A stretch of DNA of 64,000 nucleotides from Marinobacter salicampi. GTDB taxonomy: Bacteria; Pseudomonadota; Gammaproteobacteria; Pseudomonadales; Oleiphilaceae. This document shows, one piece after another, positions 17,337 to 26,675 of the stretch. The translations under genes were made by a program, and so were the position numbers. Within the stretch, counting starts at the first letter, position 1. Each line of letters begins with the position of its first letter. A model generated the notes under the pieces. The model saw only the letters and a list, made by a program, of their open reading frames with translations. It was not told the DNA's origin and did not search any database. The stretch lies in the NCBI RefSeq assembly GCF_011074795.1, contig NZ_JAAMPF010000036.1, positions 62,001 to 126,000 of the forward strand. Direction: 5' to 3'.

Positions 17337-18269
17337 TTGTTAGTGGCAGTGTTGGTGTGCATGGCGGCGTTGTTGCTGGACCATCTGGTCGGCGAGCCGC
17401 GCCGTGGTCATCCGGTGGTCATCTTCGGCCACTGTGCCACCTGGCTTGAGCGTCGTCTGAACAGCACGCCAGGTTCTGGTGGCTTTCCCAAAGGCTGCCT
17501 GGCCACGTTGATCCTAGTACTGCCGCTGGTCTCACTGGCGGCCCTGATCGTGTGGCTTCTGCCTGCGCCCTGGTCTTGGTTACTGGAGGCGGTGGGGCTC
17601 TGGCTGGTTTTGTCGTTAAGAGGACTGGCGGAGCATGGCCTGACTGTGGCCGAGGCTCTTGAGCAGCAGGACCTTGCAACGGCAAGGGAACAGGTCGGGC
17701 GCATTGTGAGCCGCCAGACCGATCAGCTCGACGAAACCGGGGTTGCCACAGCCGCCACCGAATCCATGCTGGAAAACGGCGCTGACGCCGTCTTTGCCAG
17801 TCTGTTCTGGTACTTGGTGGCAGGGCTGCCGGGCATAGTGCTGCATCGGGCAGTCAACACCCTGGATGCCATGTGGGGCTATCGTAATGGGCGTTTCCTC
17901 TATTTCGGCCGCTGTGCGGCCAGGCTGGACGACGTTCTGAACTGGCTTCCGGCCCGCCTTACCGCCCTGGGCTATGCCATCGTCGGCCACTTCCGGCCGG
18001 CGATCGAATGCTGGCGTCGGCAGGCGCCGGACTGGGACAGTCCCAATGGCGGACCGGTCATGGCGGCCGGTGCCGGTGCCCTGGGGGTCAGCCTTGGCGG
18101 TGCCACCCGTTACGACACTGGCCTCAAGCAGAGACCGGTTCTGGGGGCCGGGCCCGCAGCCAGCGCAGCCACAGTTCACGGCTCGATTCGACTGGTGCGC
18201 CGAAGTGTTGCGCTCTGGCTTCTGGTGATGGTACTGGGAGCCCTGGCCTGGGAGTTGGTCTTATGGTGA
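17337..18269 (+). CDS. cbiB: Adenosylcobinamide-phosphate synthase (CbiB/CobD type)
   Basis: An integral membrane protein of about 310 aa that joins adenosylcobyric acid to aminopropanol (or its phosphate) to form adenosylcobinamide (phosphate). The family's opening LLLDHLVGEPRRGHPV is present, followed by a long helix pair, a conserved central stretch with FWYLVAGLPG, and a C-terminal membrane segment. No ATG gives a natural start: I chose TTG at 17337 because GAGGTG sits six bases before it, but GTG 17343, ATG 17361 and an upstream TTG at 17268 are alternatives. It overlaps the following decarboxylase gene by 7 bp, consistent with coupling. Confidence 0.88.
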   Translation: MLVAVLVCMAALLLDHLVGEPRRGHPVVIFGHCATWLERRLNSTPGSGGFPKGCLATLILVLPLVSLAALIVWLLPAPWSWLLEAVGLWLVLSLRGLAEHGLTVAEALEQQDLATAREQVGRIVSRQTDQLDETGVATAATESMLENGADAVFASLFWYLVAGLPGIVLHRAVNTLDAMWGYRNGRFLYFGRCAARLDDVLNWLPARLTALGYAIVGHFRPAIECWRRQAPDWDSPNGGPVMAAGAGALGVSLGGATRYDTGLKQRPVLGAGPAASAATVHGSIRLVRRSVALWLLVMVLGALAWELVLW

Positions 18270-19279
18270 TGCCAGAGCACGGTGGCAGATTGAATGCGGC
18301 ATCTAAACGCTGGGGCCGACCTGCCGGGCAATGGCTCGACCTGTCCACAGGCATCAACCCACGGGGCTGGCCGGTTCCCGACATCCCGGCAGAGATATGG
18401 CGCCGACTGCCAGAAGCACAGGATGGCCTTGAGAAGATCGTACTGACCTGGGTCCAGGCCGGGCCTGGTGCTGTCTGCGTGCCGGTGGCCGGTAGCCAGG
18501 CGGCTATCCAGACCCTGCCGTTTCTCAGGTCCCGCTGCCGGGTGGGTATACCGGAGCCCGGTTACCGCGAGCATGGTCATGGTTGGGCCCGGGCGGGCCA
18601 CCATGTGGTGCCCGTGTCCCTGGAAGCGGTGAGCCAGGGACCTGGCTGGCTGGATACCCTGGACGTTCTGGTGTGGATCCACCCCAATAACCCCACCGGT
18701 CTGGCCCTGGAGCCCCAAATGCTCATGGACTGGCATCGCCGATTAAGCGCCCGCGGTGGCTGGCTGGTGGTGGATGAGGCCTTTATTGACGAGATGCCCG
18801 GCAGGAGCCTGGCCGGATACGCAGGAGACCGGTCACCTGGGCTGATCATCATGCGCTCCCTGGGCAAGTTCTTCGGCCTGGCGGGCGTTCGGGCCGGGGC
18901 CGTGCTCACGGACTCGAACATTGCCGATGCGCTGGAGGAAGCGCTGGGCCCCTGGCCCATGAGTGCGCCCGCCCGGTACGTGATGGCCCGGGCCCTGCAG
19001 GACCTGCCCTGGCAGGCCTCAATGCGGTCAGAACTTGAGTCGGCGCGGCACCGACTCATTTTCCTGCTCACGGCCCATGATCTTGCCCCTGCGGGCGGAA
19101 CCTCCCTGTTTCAGTACATTCCCCATCAACAGGCCCGCCAGTTGGCCGACAACTTTGCGCGTCTGGGCATTTTGCTGCGCTGCTTTGACCGGCCGCCTGC
19201 CCTGCGTATCGGTTTGCCGGGTAGCGAGGATCAGTGGCGCAGGCTGGCGCAGGCGCTGGCTCAGGTGAAATCCAATTGA
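18263..19279 (+). CDS. cobD: Threonine-phosphate decarboxylase-like PLP aminotransferase
   Basis: A 338-aa fold type I PLP enzyme expected to decarboxylate L-threonine O-3-phosphate to aminopropanol phosphate for the CbiB reaction (called CobD in Salmonella, CobC in Pseudomonas denitrificans). The start at 18263 overlaps the cbiB stop. Family marks are LDLSTGINPRGWP, IHPNNPTGLAL, VVDEAFID and the PLP-binding Lys in MRSLGKFFGLAGVRAG (about residue 205). Histidinol-phosphate aminotransferase is the closest confusable family, but the N-terminal STGINPRG and the neighbours favour the cobalamin role. It is followed directly by the cobalamin riboswitch of the next operon. Confidence 0.88.
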   Translation: MVMPEHGGRLNAASKRWGRPAGQWLDLSTGINPRGWPVPDIPAEIWRRLPEAQDGLEKIVLTWVQAGPGAVCVPVAGSQAAIQTLPFLRSRCRVGIPEPGYREHGHGWARAGHHVVPVSLEAVSQGPGWLDTLDVLVWIHPNNPTGLALEPQMLMDWHRRLSARGGWLVVDEAFIDEMPGRSLAGYAGDRSPGLIIMRSLGKFFGLAGVRAGAVLTDSNIADALEEALGPWPMSAPARYVMARALQDLPWQASMRSELESARHRLIFLLTAHDLAPAGGTSLFQYIPHQQARQLADNFARLGILLRCFDRPPALRIGLPGSEDQWRRLAQALAQVKSN

Positions 19280-19318
19280 CCGGCTGGCAGCCGATTGGTA
19301 GCCTTGCGCGGCTTTTCC

Positions 19319-19522
19319 AGGTGTTTTCGTACATGCGTACGAGAGTGAAACGGGAAGTCGGTGACAATCCGACGCTGCCCCCGCAACGGTAAATGAGTAA
19401 AAGACGGTTGAATGCGCCACTGTGCCGCCAGGCATGGGAAGGCAACCGTCCCGGGTCATAACACCTCAGCTGATGTGTTCGTGACCCCCTCACAAGCCCG
19501 GAGACCGGCCTGAAAAACACCA
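19319..19522 (+). ncRNA. Cobalamin riboswitch upstream of btuB
   Basis: A full adenosylcobalamin-type aptamer. The outer P1 stem pairs GGTGTTTTC (19320-19328) with GAAAAACACC (19512-19521). The conserved core GTGACAATCCGACGCTGCCC begins at 19361 and runs into CCGCAACGGTAA, and the 3' B12 box AAGCCCGGAGACCGGCCTG is at 19494-19512. It should repress btuB and the downstream genes cobN-like, btuF, cbiA, cobO and cobQ when cobalamin is plentiful. It is the only such element I find in the window; the cobU, cobT, cbiB and cobS genes have none. Confidence 0.95.
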
Positions 19523-19667
19523 AACGTTGCGGTGGGCGACTTGTGGTGGGTGGTTTCCGGTTCCCTGCCTGTATTGGTATCCCGTTCGCCCGCCCCAGTC
19601 CGTTTCCCGCTGCTGCTACCTGAACCTGATCGTACGGGTGCGTACGATGTGCAGAGCGAACCTGGTT

Positions 19668-21548
19668 ATGTGCTTTTCGAAGTTCTCCCGAACCCCCCTG
19701 TTTTACGGTGTTTCTTCCTTGTTATTGCCATGGGTTTCCGGCCAGGCCATTGCCCAGCCTGTGTCAGGGCAGGAACCCAGCCAGCTTGATCCTATTGTGG
19801 TTACCGCGACTATCGGCCCGCGCACGGCGGGCGAAAGCCTGTCGTCAGTGACCGTTATCGATGAACAAGACCTCAGACAGCAGAACCCCTCCAGTATGGC
19901 GGACGTCCTTCGGGGCCAGCCCGGCATCGATGTCATCACCAACGGTTCCTTCGGCAAGAGCACCAGCGTCTTTACCCGCGGTACCGGCACGGAATCCACC
20001 GTGCTGCTGGTAGATGGCGTGCGTTTGCGATCAGCCACCAGCGGCGGCGCTTCCTGGCAGTATTTTCCCATGGACCTGGTTGAGGGGGTGGAGATCGTCC
20101 GCGGCCCTCACAGCGCGCTGTACGGTGCCGATGCCGTAGGGGGGGTCATACAGGCCTTTACCCTTGACCCCAAAGCCGGTCGCAAAGGCTGGGTGGAAGC
20201 CGGTGCCGGCAATTTCGACAGCCAGAAGGTCAGCGCCGGTGCTTCCGCAAGCACCGATTCGACCCGCTTCAGTATCAGCGGCCTGCATCGCGAAACCGAC
20301 GGCACCGCCATTATCGAAGATGGTGAGGACAAAGGCTTCCGCAACACCGCAGGGGTGGGGCGTCTGGTCCACGAGCTGCCCAATGGTGGCGAAGCCAGCG
20401 TTGTGGTCATGCAATCCGAGGGTAATACTGAATATACCGGTGGCGACATCGACTTCATGATCCGAACGGTAGGGGTTGCTGTGGAAACGCCATTGAGCGA
20501 CTACTGGCGAAGCGGCGTGCAGCTTTCCGAGGCGCGGGACGAACTGAGCAACTTCTCAGGCGGCAGCGAATCCGTGTTTAACACCCGCACCCGAACCGCC
20601 CGCTGGGAAAACACGTTCACGGCAGGGGTGCACGAACTGGCCCTCGGCGCCGAGTTGCAGTCGGATGAGGTGAGTTCCACCACCAGTTTTGACGAAGACA
20701 GCCGCAATAACGCCGCCCTGTTCAGCCAGCTGCGCCTGAACTTTGGCCCGAGTGACGTGCAATTCGCCCTGCGGGGTGATGACAACGAGGCTTTTGGTCA
20801 GGAAGAGACTGGTTCGGTCGCCCTGGGTCACAACTTTGACCGCAATCACCGGGTCCGCCTGAGCTATGGAACCTCGTTCCGCGCCCCCACATTCAATGAC
20901 TTGTACTATCCTTTGGAAACGTACGACTTCCCTACTTTTAAGGGCTCCTTTGCAGGCAACCCCGACCTGAAGCCGGAAGAGGGGAAATCTGTGGAGCTAG
21001 GCGTCCGGGGTCACTATAACCGCTGGTACTGGGATGTAGCGGTTTACCAAATGGACATAGACAACCTGATCAGCACAGAAGACACCAGTCCGGATGATCC
21101 GAGCAATGACCTCCGTCCGGTCAACGTCGCCGAAGCCCGCATTCGCGGTATCGAACTGGCTTCCGGATATGAAGCCGGCGGCTGGAACCTGGCAACTGCC
21201 GTCACCTTCACGGACCCCAGGGATCGGGAGACCGACAACCGTCTGCGCCGGCGAAGCCATCAGTCCGCACGGGTCGACCTGGACCGTCAACTGGGCAACT
21301 GGTCGGTTGGGGGCTCGGTGGTTGGCAAGGGCTATCGCTACGATGACGAAGATAATGACGAGCGTCTGTCCGGTTTCGTGACCCTGGATCTCAGGGCCGG
21401 CTGGGAGTTCGCGGAGGACTGGACCGCCAGGCTGTCGGTTGAGAACGTAACCGACAAGAAGTATTCGACGGCCCAGGCTTCAGCCACTACCGACTACATC
21501 GCGGCTGGCACCACCGGCTTGTTGTCGGTGCGGTATGATTTCCGCTAG
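19668..21548 (+). CDS. btuB: TonB-dependent outer membrane vitamin B12 receptor
   Basis: An outer-membrane 22-strand barrel of about 626 aa that takes up cobalamin and other corrinoids. A signal peptide ends at SGQAIAQP and is followed by the TonB box region DPIVVTAT, a plug domain (LRGQPGIDV, VEIVRGPHSALYGADAVGGVI) and a long barrel ending in aromatic Phe-Arg. The start is uncertain: ATG 19668 gives the most normal signal peptide, ATG 19647 would add seven residues, and neither has a strong ribosome site, perhaps because it is hidden in the riboswitch platform. The gene directly follows the riboswitch and overlaps the cobN-like gene by 14 bp, so transport and the next steps are co-expressed. 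Confidence 0.92.
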   Translation: MCFSKFSRTPLFYGVSSLLLPWVSGQAIAQPVSGQEPSQLDPIVVTATIGPRTAGESLSSVTVIDEQDLRQQNPSSMADVLRGQPGIDVITNGSFGKSTSVFTRGTGTESTVLLVDGVRLRSATSGGASWQYFPMDLVEGVEIVRGPHSALYGADAVGGVIQAFTLDPKAGRKGWVEAGAGNFDSQKVSAGASASTDSTRFSISGLHRETDGTAIIEDGEDKGFRNTAGVGRLVHELPNGGEASVVVMQSEGNTEYTGGDIDFMIRTVGVAVETPLSDYWRSGVQLSEARDELSNFSGGSESVFNTRTRTARWENTFTAGVHELALGAELQSDEVSSTTSFDEDSRNNAALFSQLRLNFGPSDVQFALRGDDNEAFGQEETGSVALGHNFDRNHRVRLSYGTSFRAPTFNDLYYPLETYDFPTFKGSFAGNPDLKPEEGKSVELGVRGHYNRWYWDVAVYQMDIDNLISTEDTSPDDPSNDLRPVNVAEARIRGIELASGYEAGGWNLATAVTFTDPRDRETDNRLRRRSHQSARVDLDRQLGNWSVGGSVVGKGYRYDDEDNDERLSGFVTLDLRAGWEFAEDWTARLSVENVTDKKYSTAQASATTDYIAAGTTGLLSVRYDFR

Positions 21549-24500
21549 TCATCGAAGCAGCCAGGCCTTGCGTGGGCTGCCGGTCAGCTTTCGCTGGCTT
21601 CTGGCGCCGCTGCTGGTTGCGCTGACCCTGGCATTGGTTTCATCGCCAGCCACTGCCGCCACGGTGGTAGGCGTGGTTTCGGAACGATCAGCGGCAGAAC
21701 TGGCAGCCGGAGCCCACCGATTTCTGGACGTCTATCCAGAGCACAGGGTAGAGCTGCGAACCCCGGACCAGTTGGCTAGGTTCAGCGACGAGCAGGTCCA
21801 GGCCCTGTTTCAGGAGGCCGATGCGATTCTGCTGGCTGCGGTGTTCGGGGATCAGGTCGGGCGTCTGGCCAGTATCGTTGAGCGCGTCAGCGCCGAAGGG
21901 CCAACGCCGGTGCTGGCGATCAACAGCGATTGGCGAATCTCCCGCCTGTCCCGACTGGACGGCCGTTACCCACTCGAAGCACTGGACGCTGACTCCTTTA
22001 AGGCCCTGGTAACGGGTCCGGGGCCAGGCGCTGACGCCACCGACCATCTTGCCGATCGTCAGGCCAGCCACCCCCGGCAGGCCCTCTGGCTGGAGGGCCG
22101 GGCCTTCTACCAGGGCCGCACCCCGGAACACATTGATGGCCTGATGCGGTGGCTGCTGGCCCGGGCCGGCCATGATATCGATTACGACTCACCGGAACCC
22201 CGGGCCAGCATCCGTTACTACCGCGGTGGCGAAGCCAGTGCTGAGCCGTCTTCGCTGGCACTCAAGCCCGGCCCGGTTGTGGCAATAATGGATCTGGACA
22301 GTGGCGACCGGCCCGGCGACCGGGCGTTGCTGGATGCGATTTGCGACGCCATGGAAGCCAGGGGCAGCCAGTGTTTCGCAGTGCTTTCCCGCTGGGGTGG
22401 CGCCAGCCTTGAGGCGGTGCGCAAGTTGCCCGATGTGACCGGGCCTGCCCGCCTCAGTGCCGTGCTGAGTCTGCAGGACTTCATGGTGGGCGGCGGCGAG
22501 GGCCGTCGTGAGGTCAGCCGGCTGTTCGCCGACATGGGCCTGCCGGTACTCAAGGGCATACGCCTGGTCGACAGGACCGAGAGCCAGTGGCGGTATTCGG
22601 TGGATGGCCTGCCCCGGGAGTCAATTCACTACCAGCTGGCCATGCCGGAGCTGCAGGGCGTCAGTCAGCCCATGGTGCTGGCCGTGGCAGAACCTGCCAC
22701 CCTTGATGAACGCACCGGCGTCAGTCTTACCCTTACCCGTCCTGTGACGGGCAGAGTGACGGCCATGGCGGATCGGCTGAGCCGCTGGCAACAGTTACAG
22801 GAGCGGGACAACGCCGACAAGGAAATTGCCCTGGTGTATTACAACCACCCTCCCGGGCGCCAGAATATCGGTGCCGACAACCTGGACGTACCCGCCTCCC
22901 TGCTGGAAATGCTGACCTGGCTCAGGCAGGAAGGTTATAAGGTAGGCCCCTTGCCGGACAGTCCCGAAGCACTCCTTGATCTGATTCAGGCCCGGGGCGT
23001 GAACCTGCCGGAAGTTCCGGAAGCCCTCCGGGACATGAAGCATCAGGTGCCCTTTCTGAGCCTTAGTCAGTATGAAGACTACTTCGCTACCCTGGGAAAG
23101 GTGATTCAATCCGAGCTGCGCGACGGCCCGCTAGGGTACCTCCATGCCCGTCTGGAGCAGGCCCGCTCGGACCGGGAGCATGAGGCCGCCCGCCGGATCC
23201 TGGAGCGTGGTGTCAAAGACCTGCGACACCTTGTTGAGCACCTTGATCACCCAGCCCGGGACCGGGCCCTGGAATTGTTGGATCAGTATCACGCTGGCTG
23301 GCTGCAGCATATCGGTGGCGAGGGCACGGAGGCTGGGCTGGAAGAACTCCGTGCTGAGCTGCTGGCCACAGGAATCCCGGGCCTCAACGGCTGGGGTGAT
23401 GCCCCGGGCAAGTCCATGGTGGTGGACGACCGGATGCTGTTCCCGGGCCTGCAGTTCGGCAATGTGTTCGTCGGTCCCCAGCCGCCCCGTGGCTGGGAGA
23501 TCGATGAAGAGCTACTGCACGCCAACACCACCTTTCCCCCGACCCATCAGTACCTGGGCTTCTATCACTGGCTGAGAGATCACTTTGAAGCAGATGCCCT
23601 GGTGTATGTAGGGCGCCACTCCACCCGGGAGTTTCTGCCCCGGCGGCGTGCTGGCCTGGCGTCAGACGACTACCCTGACCTGCTGGGGGGCGACCTGCCC
23701 CTGATCTATCCCTATATTGTCGACGGCGTTGGCGAAGGCATCCAGGCCAAGCGCCGGGCCCTGGGGGTCATGATCAGTCACCTGACGCCACCGCTGGCGG
23801 TGACTGAACTGTATGACCAGTTGCTGGAATTGCGCCAGCTGGTGGAGACCTATGAAGCCTCCCTGGACCCGGATGGCCCCACCCGCCAGCGGGCCGTGGA
23901 AATGCTGCGCCAGAGGATTGACGAGCTGGAGCTGCGAGGAGATTTCGAGCGGGAGATTGCCAGCGACCTAGGTATCGCGCGGGACACGGTGACTCTGGAT
24001 GAGGTATCCGGTGAACTTCTGGTCCACGAGGCCGGCCATTACGTCACCACCATGCAAGAGCGCTTCATGCCCCTGGGCCTTCATGTGTTCGGCCAGGACT
24101 GGAGCGACGAGGCAGTAGACACCATGCTTGAATCCATGGCCGGCAAGGGCCAACTGCCAGACCCCACCTGGCGCCGACTGCTGGCGGACTCTCCGGCTTC
24201 GGAGCGCAGCCATTTCATGGCGGCCCTGAGTGGCCGGTTCGTGCCACCGGGGCAGGGCAACGACCCGGTAAGAACGCCGGCGGTGCTGCCCACGGGGCGG
24301 AACTTCCATGCCATTTCAGGGGATCTGATTCCCACCCGGGTGGCCTGGTCCCTGGGTCATGAGCTGGCCACTGAGGCCAGGGCAAGGGACGGTGCATCGG
24401 CGAAGGAAGCTTCAGCAGACGGCAGCGAGGCCCTGGTACTCTGGGCTTCGGATACCGTTCGCGACGAAGGCGTGATGATCGCGTTCGGGCTGGACATGCT

Positions 24501-25779
24501 GGGGGTCAGGCCGACCTGGAGTTCCCGGGGCATCGTGAACGGGCTGGAACGCCTCGAGCTGGGGCCTCATAGTGATTACCAGCAGCGCCGGGACGTCCTG
24601 TTTACCACCTCGGGTCTGTTCCGTGACCTGTATGAAGACCAGCTGGCGCTTCTGGACCAGGCCGCGAGGGTGGCACTGGACGGCGCCAGCAAAACCATTA
24701 TGTCACAGCATCCGGAACTGGAAGCTGCCCTGGAGGCGGCGCTTGCGCCCCTGCCTGAAAGCATGCAGGCGCCCGGCGACGAAGATCTGGAGGTAAACCG
24801 GCTGGCAGGCCAGTGGGTGGAAGATGCCCTGGCCATGGTGGCCGCCGGCCTCTCCCATGCCGACGCTGGCAAACAGGCAGCCCTCAGGGTGTTTGGCACG
24901 GCCCCTGGCGCCTACGGTGCCGGCATAAACCGACTGGCTACCAGAACCGGTGCCTGGGATGACCGGGCCCAGCTGGGCGAGGCATACCAGCGCCGGATGG
25001 GCCATGCCTATGGCAAGCAGGCCAGTGGCGAACCTGCCCATAGTGCGTTTAACGACCGCCTGAAGCAGGTAAGCCGGACCTACCTGGGTCGGGCCAGTCA
25101 CCTCTATGGCCTGCTGGATAACGACGACGGCTTCGACTTCCAGGGCGGTCTTTCCACTGCGGTGGAGCATGTCAAAGGCCAGGCGCCGGATAACCGTGTG
25201 CTTCAGCATGCGGATCCGGCCAGCCCCCGGGTCGAGTCCCTGGAGCGCGCCCTGCTGGGTGAGCTTCGTGCCCGCAGTCTCAATCCCCAGTGGCTGAAAC
25301 CGTTGATGCAACACGGCTACGCCGGTGCCCGCACCATGAGCAGCGATTTTCTCGACAATCTTTGGGGCTGGCAGGTGACCAGCCCCGAGGTAGTCCGCTC
25401 CTGGGTCTGGGATGAAGTGAACCAGATCTATTTTCAGGATCGCCATGGGATCGGGCTGGATGAGTTCCTGGCCACAGGCCAGAATGTGCATGTCAAAACC
25501 CACATGCAATCGATTGTGCTGCTGGCGGCCAAGCGGGGCTACTGGCAGGCAGATCCATTCACGGTGCAGGCTCTGGCCCGGGATTTCGCCCGGGAAGTGG
25601 TGGACCATGGCCTGCCGGGCAGCGGCCATACCCGACCGGGGCATCCGCTGATGGACTGGCTGGAAGACCAGCTTGAGCCGGAGCTTAAGGAGGCCTTCCA
25701 GGCGCTCCAGAAGGACGGCGGGCCTGCCCAGGCGGCGCCCATGCCGGCCGGTTCCTGTGCCCGGGGAGAATTGTGCTGA
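21535..25779 (+). CDS. CobN-like tetrapyrrole metal chelatase with N-terminal secretion signal
   Basis: A 1414-aa protein of the CobN/ChlH large chelatase family. Unlike ordinary CobN it begins with a typical Sec signal: a basic n-region with Arg, a hydrophobic core WLLAPLLVALTLALV (about residues 21-35) and an AxA-type site at SPATAA. CobN marks follow: NTTFPPTHQYLGFYHWL (about 662-678), YPYIVDGVGEGIQAKRR, ISHLTPPL, and a C-terminal end with LLAAKRGYWQADP. The usual HGTxEWLPGK signature reads HSTREFLPRR at 695-704. It overlaps btuB and btuF at its two ends. No cobS/cobT AAA+ partners or early corrin ring genes are in the window. Family membership is firm; periplasmic location is predicted; insertion versus removal of a metal is open. 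Confidence 0.85.
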   Translation: MISASHRSSQALRGLPVSFRWLLAPLLVALTLALVSSPATAATVVGVVSERSAAELAAGAHRFLDVYPEHRVELRTPDQLARFSDEQVQALFQEADAILLAAVFGDQVGRLASIVERVSAEGPTPVLAINSDWRISRLSRLDGRYPLEALDADSFKALVTGPGPGADATDHLADRQASHPRQALWLEGRAFYQGRTPEHIDGLMRWLLARAGHDIDYDSPEPRASIRYYRGGEASAEPSSLALKPGPVVAIMDLDSGDRPGDRALLDAICDAMEARGSQCFAVLSRWGGASLEAVRKLPDVTGPARLSAVLSLQDFMVGGGEGRREVSRLFADMGLPVLKGIRLVDRTESQWRYSVDGLPRESIHYQLAMPELQGVSQPMVLAVAEPATLDERTGVSLTLTRPVTGRVTAMADRLSRWQQLQERDNADKEIALVYYNHPPGRQNIGADNLDVPASLLEMLTWLRQEGYKVGPLPDSPEALLDLIQARGVNLPEVPEALRDMKHQVPFLSLSQYEDYFATLGKVIQSELRDGPLGYLHARLEQARSDREHEAARRILERGVKDLRHLVEHLDHPARDRALELLDQYHAGWLQHIGGEGTEAGLEELRAELLATGIPGLNGWGDAPGKSMVVDDRMLFPGLQFGNVFVGPQPPRGWEIDEELLHANTTFPPTHQYLGFYHWLRDHFEADALVYVGRHSTREFLPRRRAGLASDDYPDLLGGDLPLIYPYIVDGVGEGIQAKRRALGVMISHLTPPLAVTELYDQLLELRQLVETYEASLDPDGPTRQRAVEMLRQRIDELELRGDFEREIASDLGIARDTVTLDEVSGELLVHEAGHYVTTMQERFMPLGLHVFGQDWSDEAVDTMLESMAGKGQLPDPTWRRLLADSPASERSHFMAALSGRFVPPGQGNDPVRTPAVLPTGRNFHAISGDLIPTRVAWSLGHELATEARARDGASAKEASADGSEALVLWASDTVRDEGVMIAFGLDMLGVRPTWSSRGIVNGLERLELGPHSDYQQRRDVLFTTSGLFRDLYEDQLALLDQAARVALDGASKTIMSQHPELEAALEAALAPLPESMQAPGDEDLEVNRLAGQWVEDALAMVAAGLSHADAGKQAALRVFGTAPGAYGAGINRLATRTGAWDDRAQLGEAYQRRMGHAYGKQASGEPAHSAFNDRLKQVSRTYLGRASHLYGLLDNDDGFDFQGGLSTAVEHVKGQAPDNRVLQHADPASPRVESLERALLGELRARSLNPQWLKPLMQHGYAGARTMSSDFLDNLWGWQVTSPEVVRSWVWDEVNQIYFQDRHGIGLDEFLATGQNVHVKTHMQSIVLLAAKRGYWQADPFTVQALARDFAREVVDHGLPGSGHTRPGHPLMDWLEDQLEPELKEAFQALQKDGGPAQAAPMPAGSCARGELC

Positions 25780-26675
25780 TGCCTAATCTGCTGGTTTGTT
25801 TGCTGAGTCTCATCGTTGTGTGGCCCCTCGCGCTGGGGGCAGCAGCAGTGCATGCCACCGTCTGTGCCATAGACGACAAGGATCGCGAGGTATGCCTGGA
25901 CGAGCCGGCCCGGCGTATTGCCGCGCTTTCGCCAGGGGCGACCGAGCTGGTCTACGCCGCTGGAGCCGGTGACCAGGTGGTGGCGGTGGTGTCCTACAGC
26001 GACTACCCCCCAGAAGCAAGACAGGTAACCTCAGTGGGCAGTCATACCCGTATGGATCTGGAGCGTTTGCTGTCACTCGAACCGGACCTGGTGATCGGCT
26101 GGGTCACGGGTAATCCACCGGAGCAGATCGCTACCTTGGAGGAGCTGGGCCTGCCGGTGTTCTTTATCGAGCCCCGGGATTTCGAGGGCGTATCGTCCGC
26201 CATCGAACGGCTGGCGGCTCTGGCAGGTACCGGCACCGAAGGCGGCCGGGTTGCTGAAGACTTCCGCCGGGGCATGGCAGAGTTGGCCGAACGTTATGCT
26301 GGCGCCGAACCGGTGCCGGTGTTTTACCAGGTCTGGGAAGAGCCTCTGATGACGGTGAACCGTGAGCACCTGATCGGCAAGGTGGTGAGCCTGTGCGGCG
26401 GTCGGAATGTTTTCGGCGACCTGCCCCGTCTGGTTCCGAGGATCAGCCGTGAAGCGGTCCTGGCCGCTGACCCCGAAGCGATTATTGCCGGCGGCATGGG
26501 CGAGGAAAATCGGGAATGGCTCACTGCCTGGCAAGACTTTCCCGGTCTCAGGGCGGTGCAGCGGGACAACCTGTTTTTCGTGCCGCCGTCGCTGATCCAG
26601 CGCCCCACCCCGCGACTGCTCGAGGGCAGCCGGATCTTCTGCAACAAACTGGAGCAGGCCCGTGAACGGCGATAG
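25779..26675 (+). CDS. btuF: Periplasmic cobalamin-binding protein
   Basis: A 298-aa class III substrate-binding protein with a signal peptide (hydrophobic core LLVCLLSLIVVWPLALGAAA). Typical BtuF features are PARRIAALSPGATELVYAAG near the N-terminus, LSLEPDLVIGW and the C-terminal stretch with DNLFFVPPSLIQRPTPRLLEG. The ATG at 25779 overlaps the cobN-like stop (TGATG); GTG at 25773 is an alternative. It would capture corrinoids after BtuB. The BtuC permease and BtuD ATPase genes are not next to it or elsewhere in the window. Confidence 0.88.
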   Translation: MPNLLVCLLSLIVVWPLALGAAAVHATVCAIDDKDREVCLDEPARRIAALSPGATELVYAAGAGDQVVAVVSYSDYPPEARQVTSVGSHTRMDLERLLSLEPDLVIGWVTGNPPEQIATLEELGLPVFFIEPRDFEGVSSAIERLAALAGTGTEGGRVAEDFRRGMAELAERYAGAEPVPVFYQVWEEPLMTVNREHLIGKVVSLCGGRNVFGDLPRLVPRISREAVLAADPEAIIAGGMGEENREWLTAWQDFPGLRAVQRDNLFFVPPSLIQRPTPRLLEGSRIFCNKLEQARERR

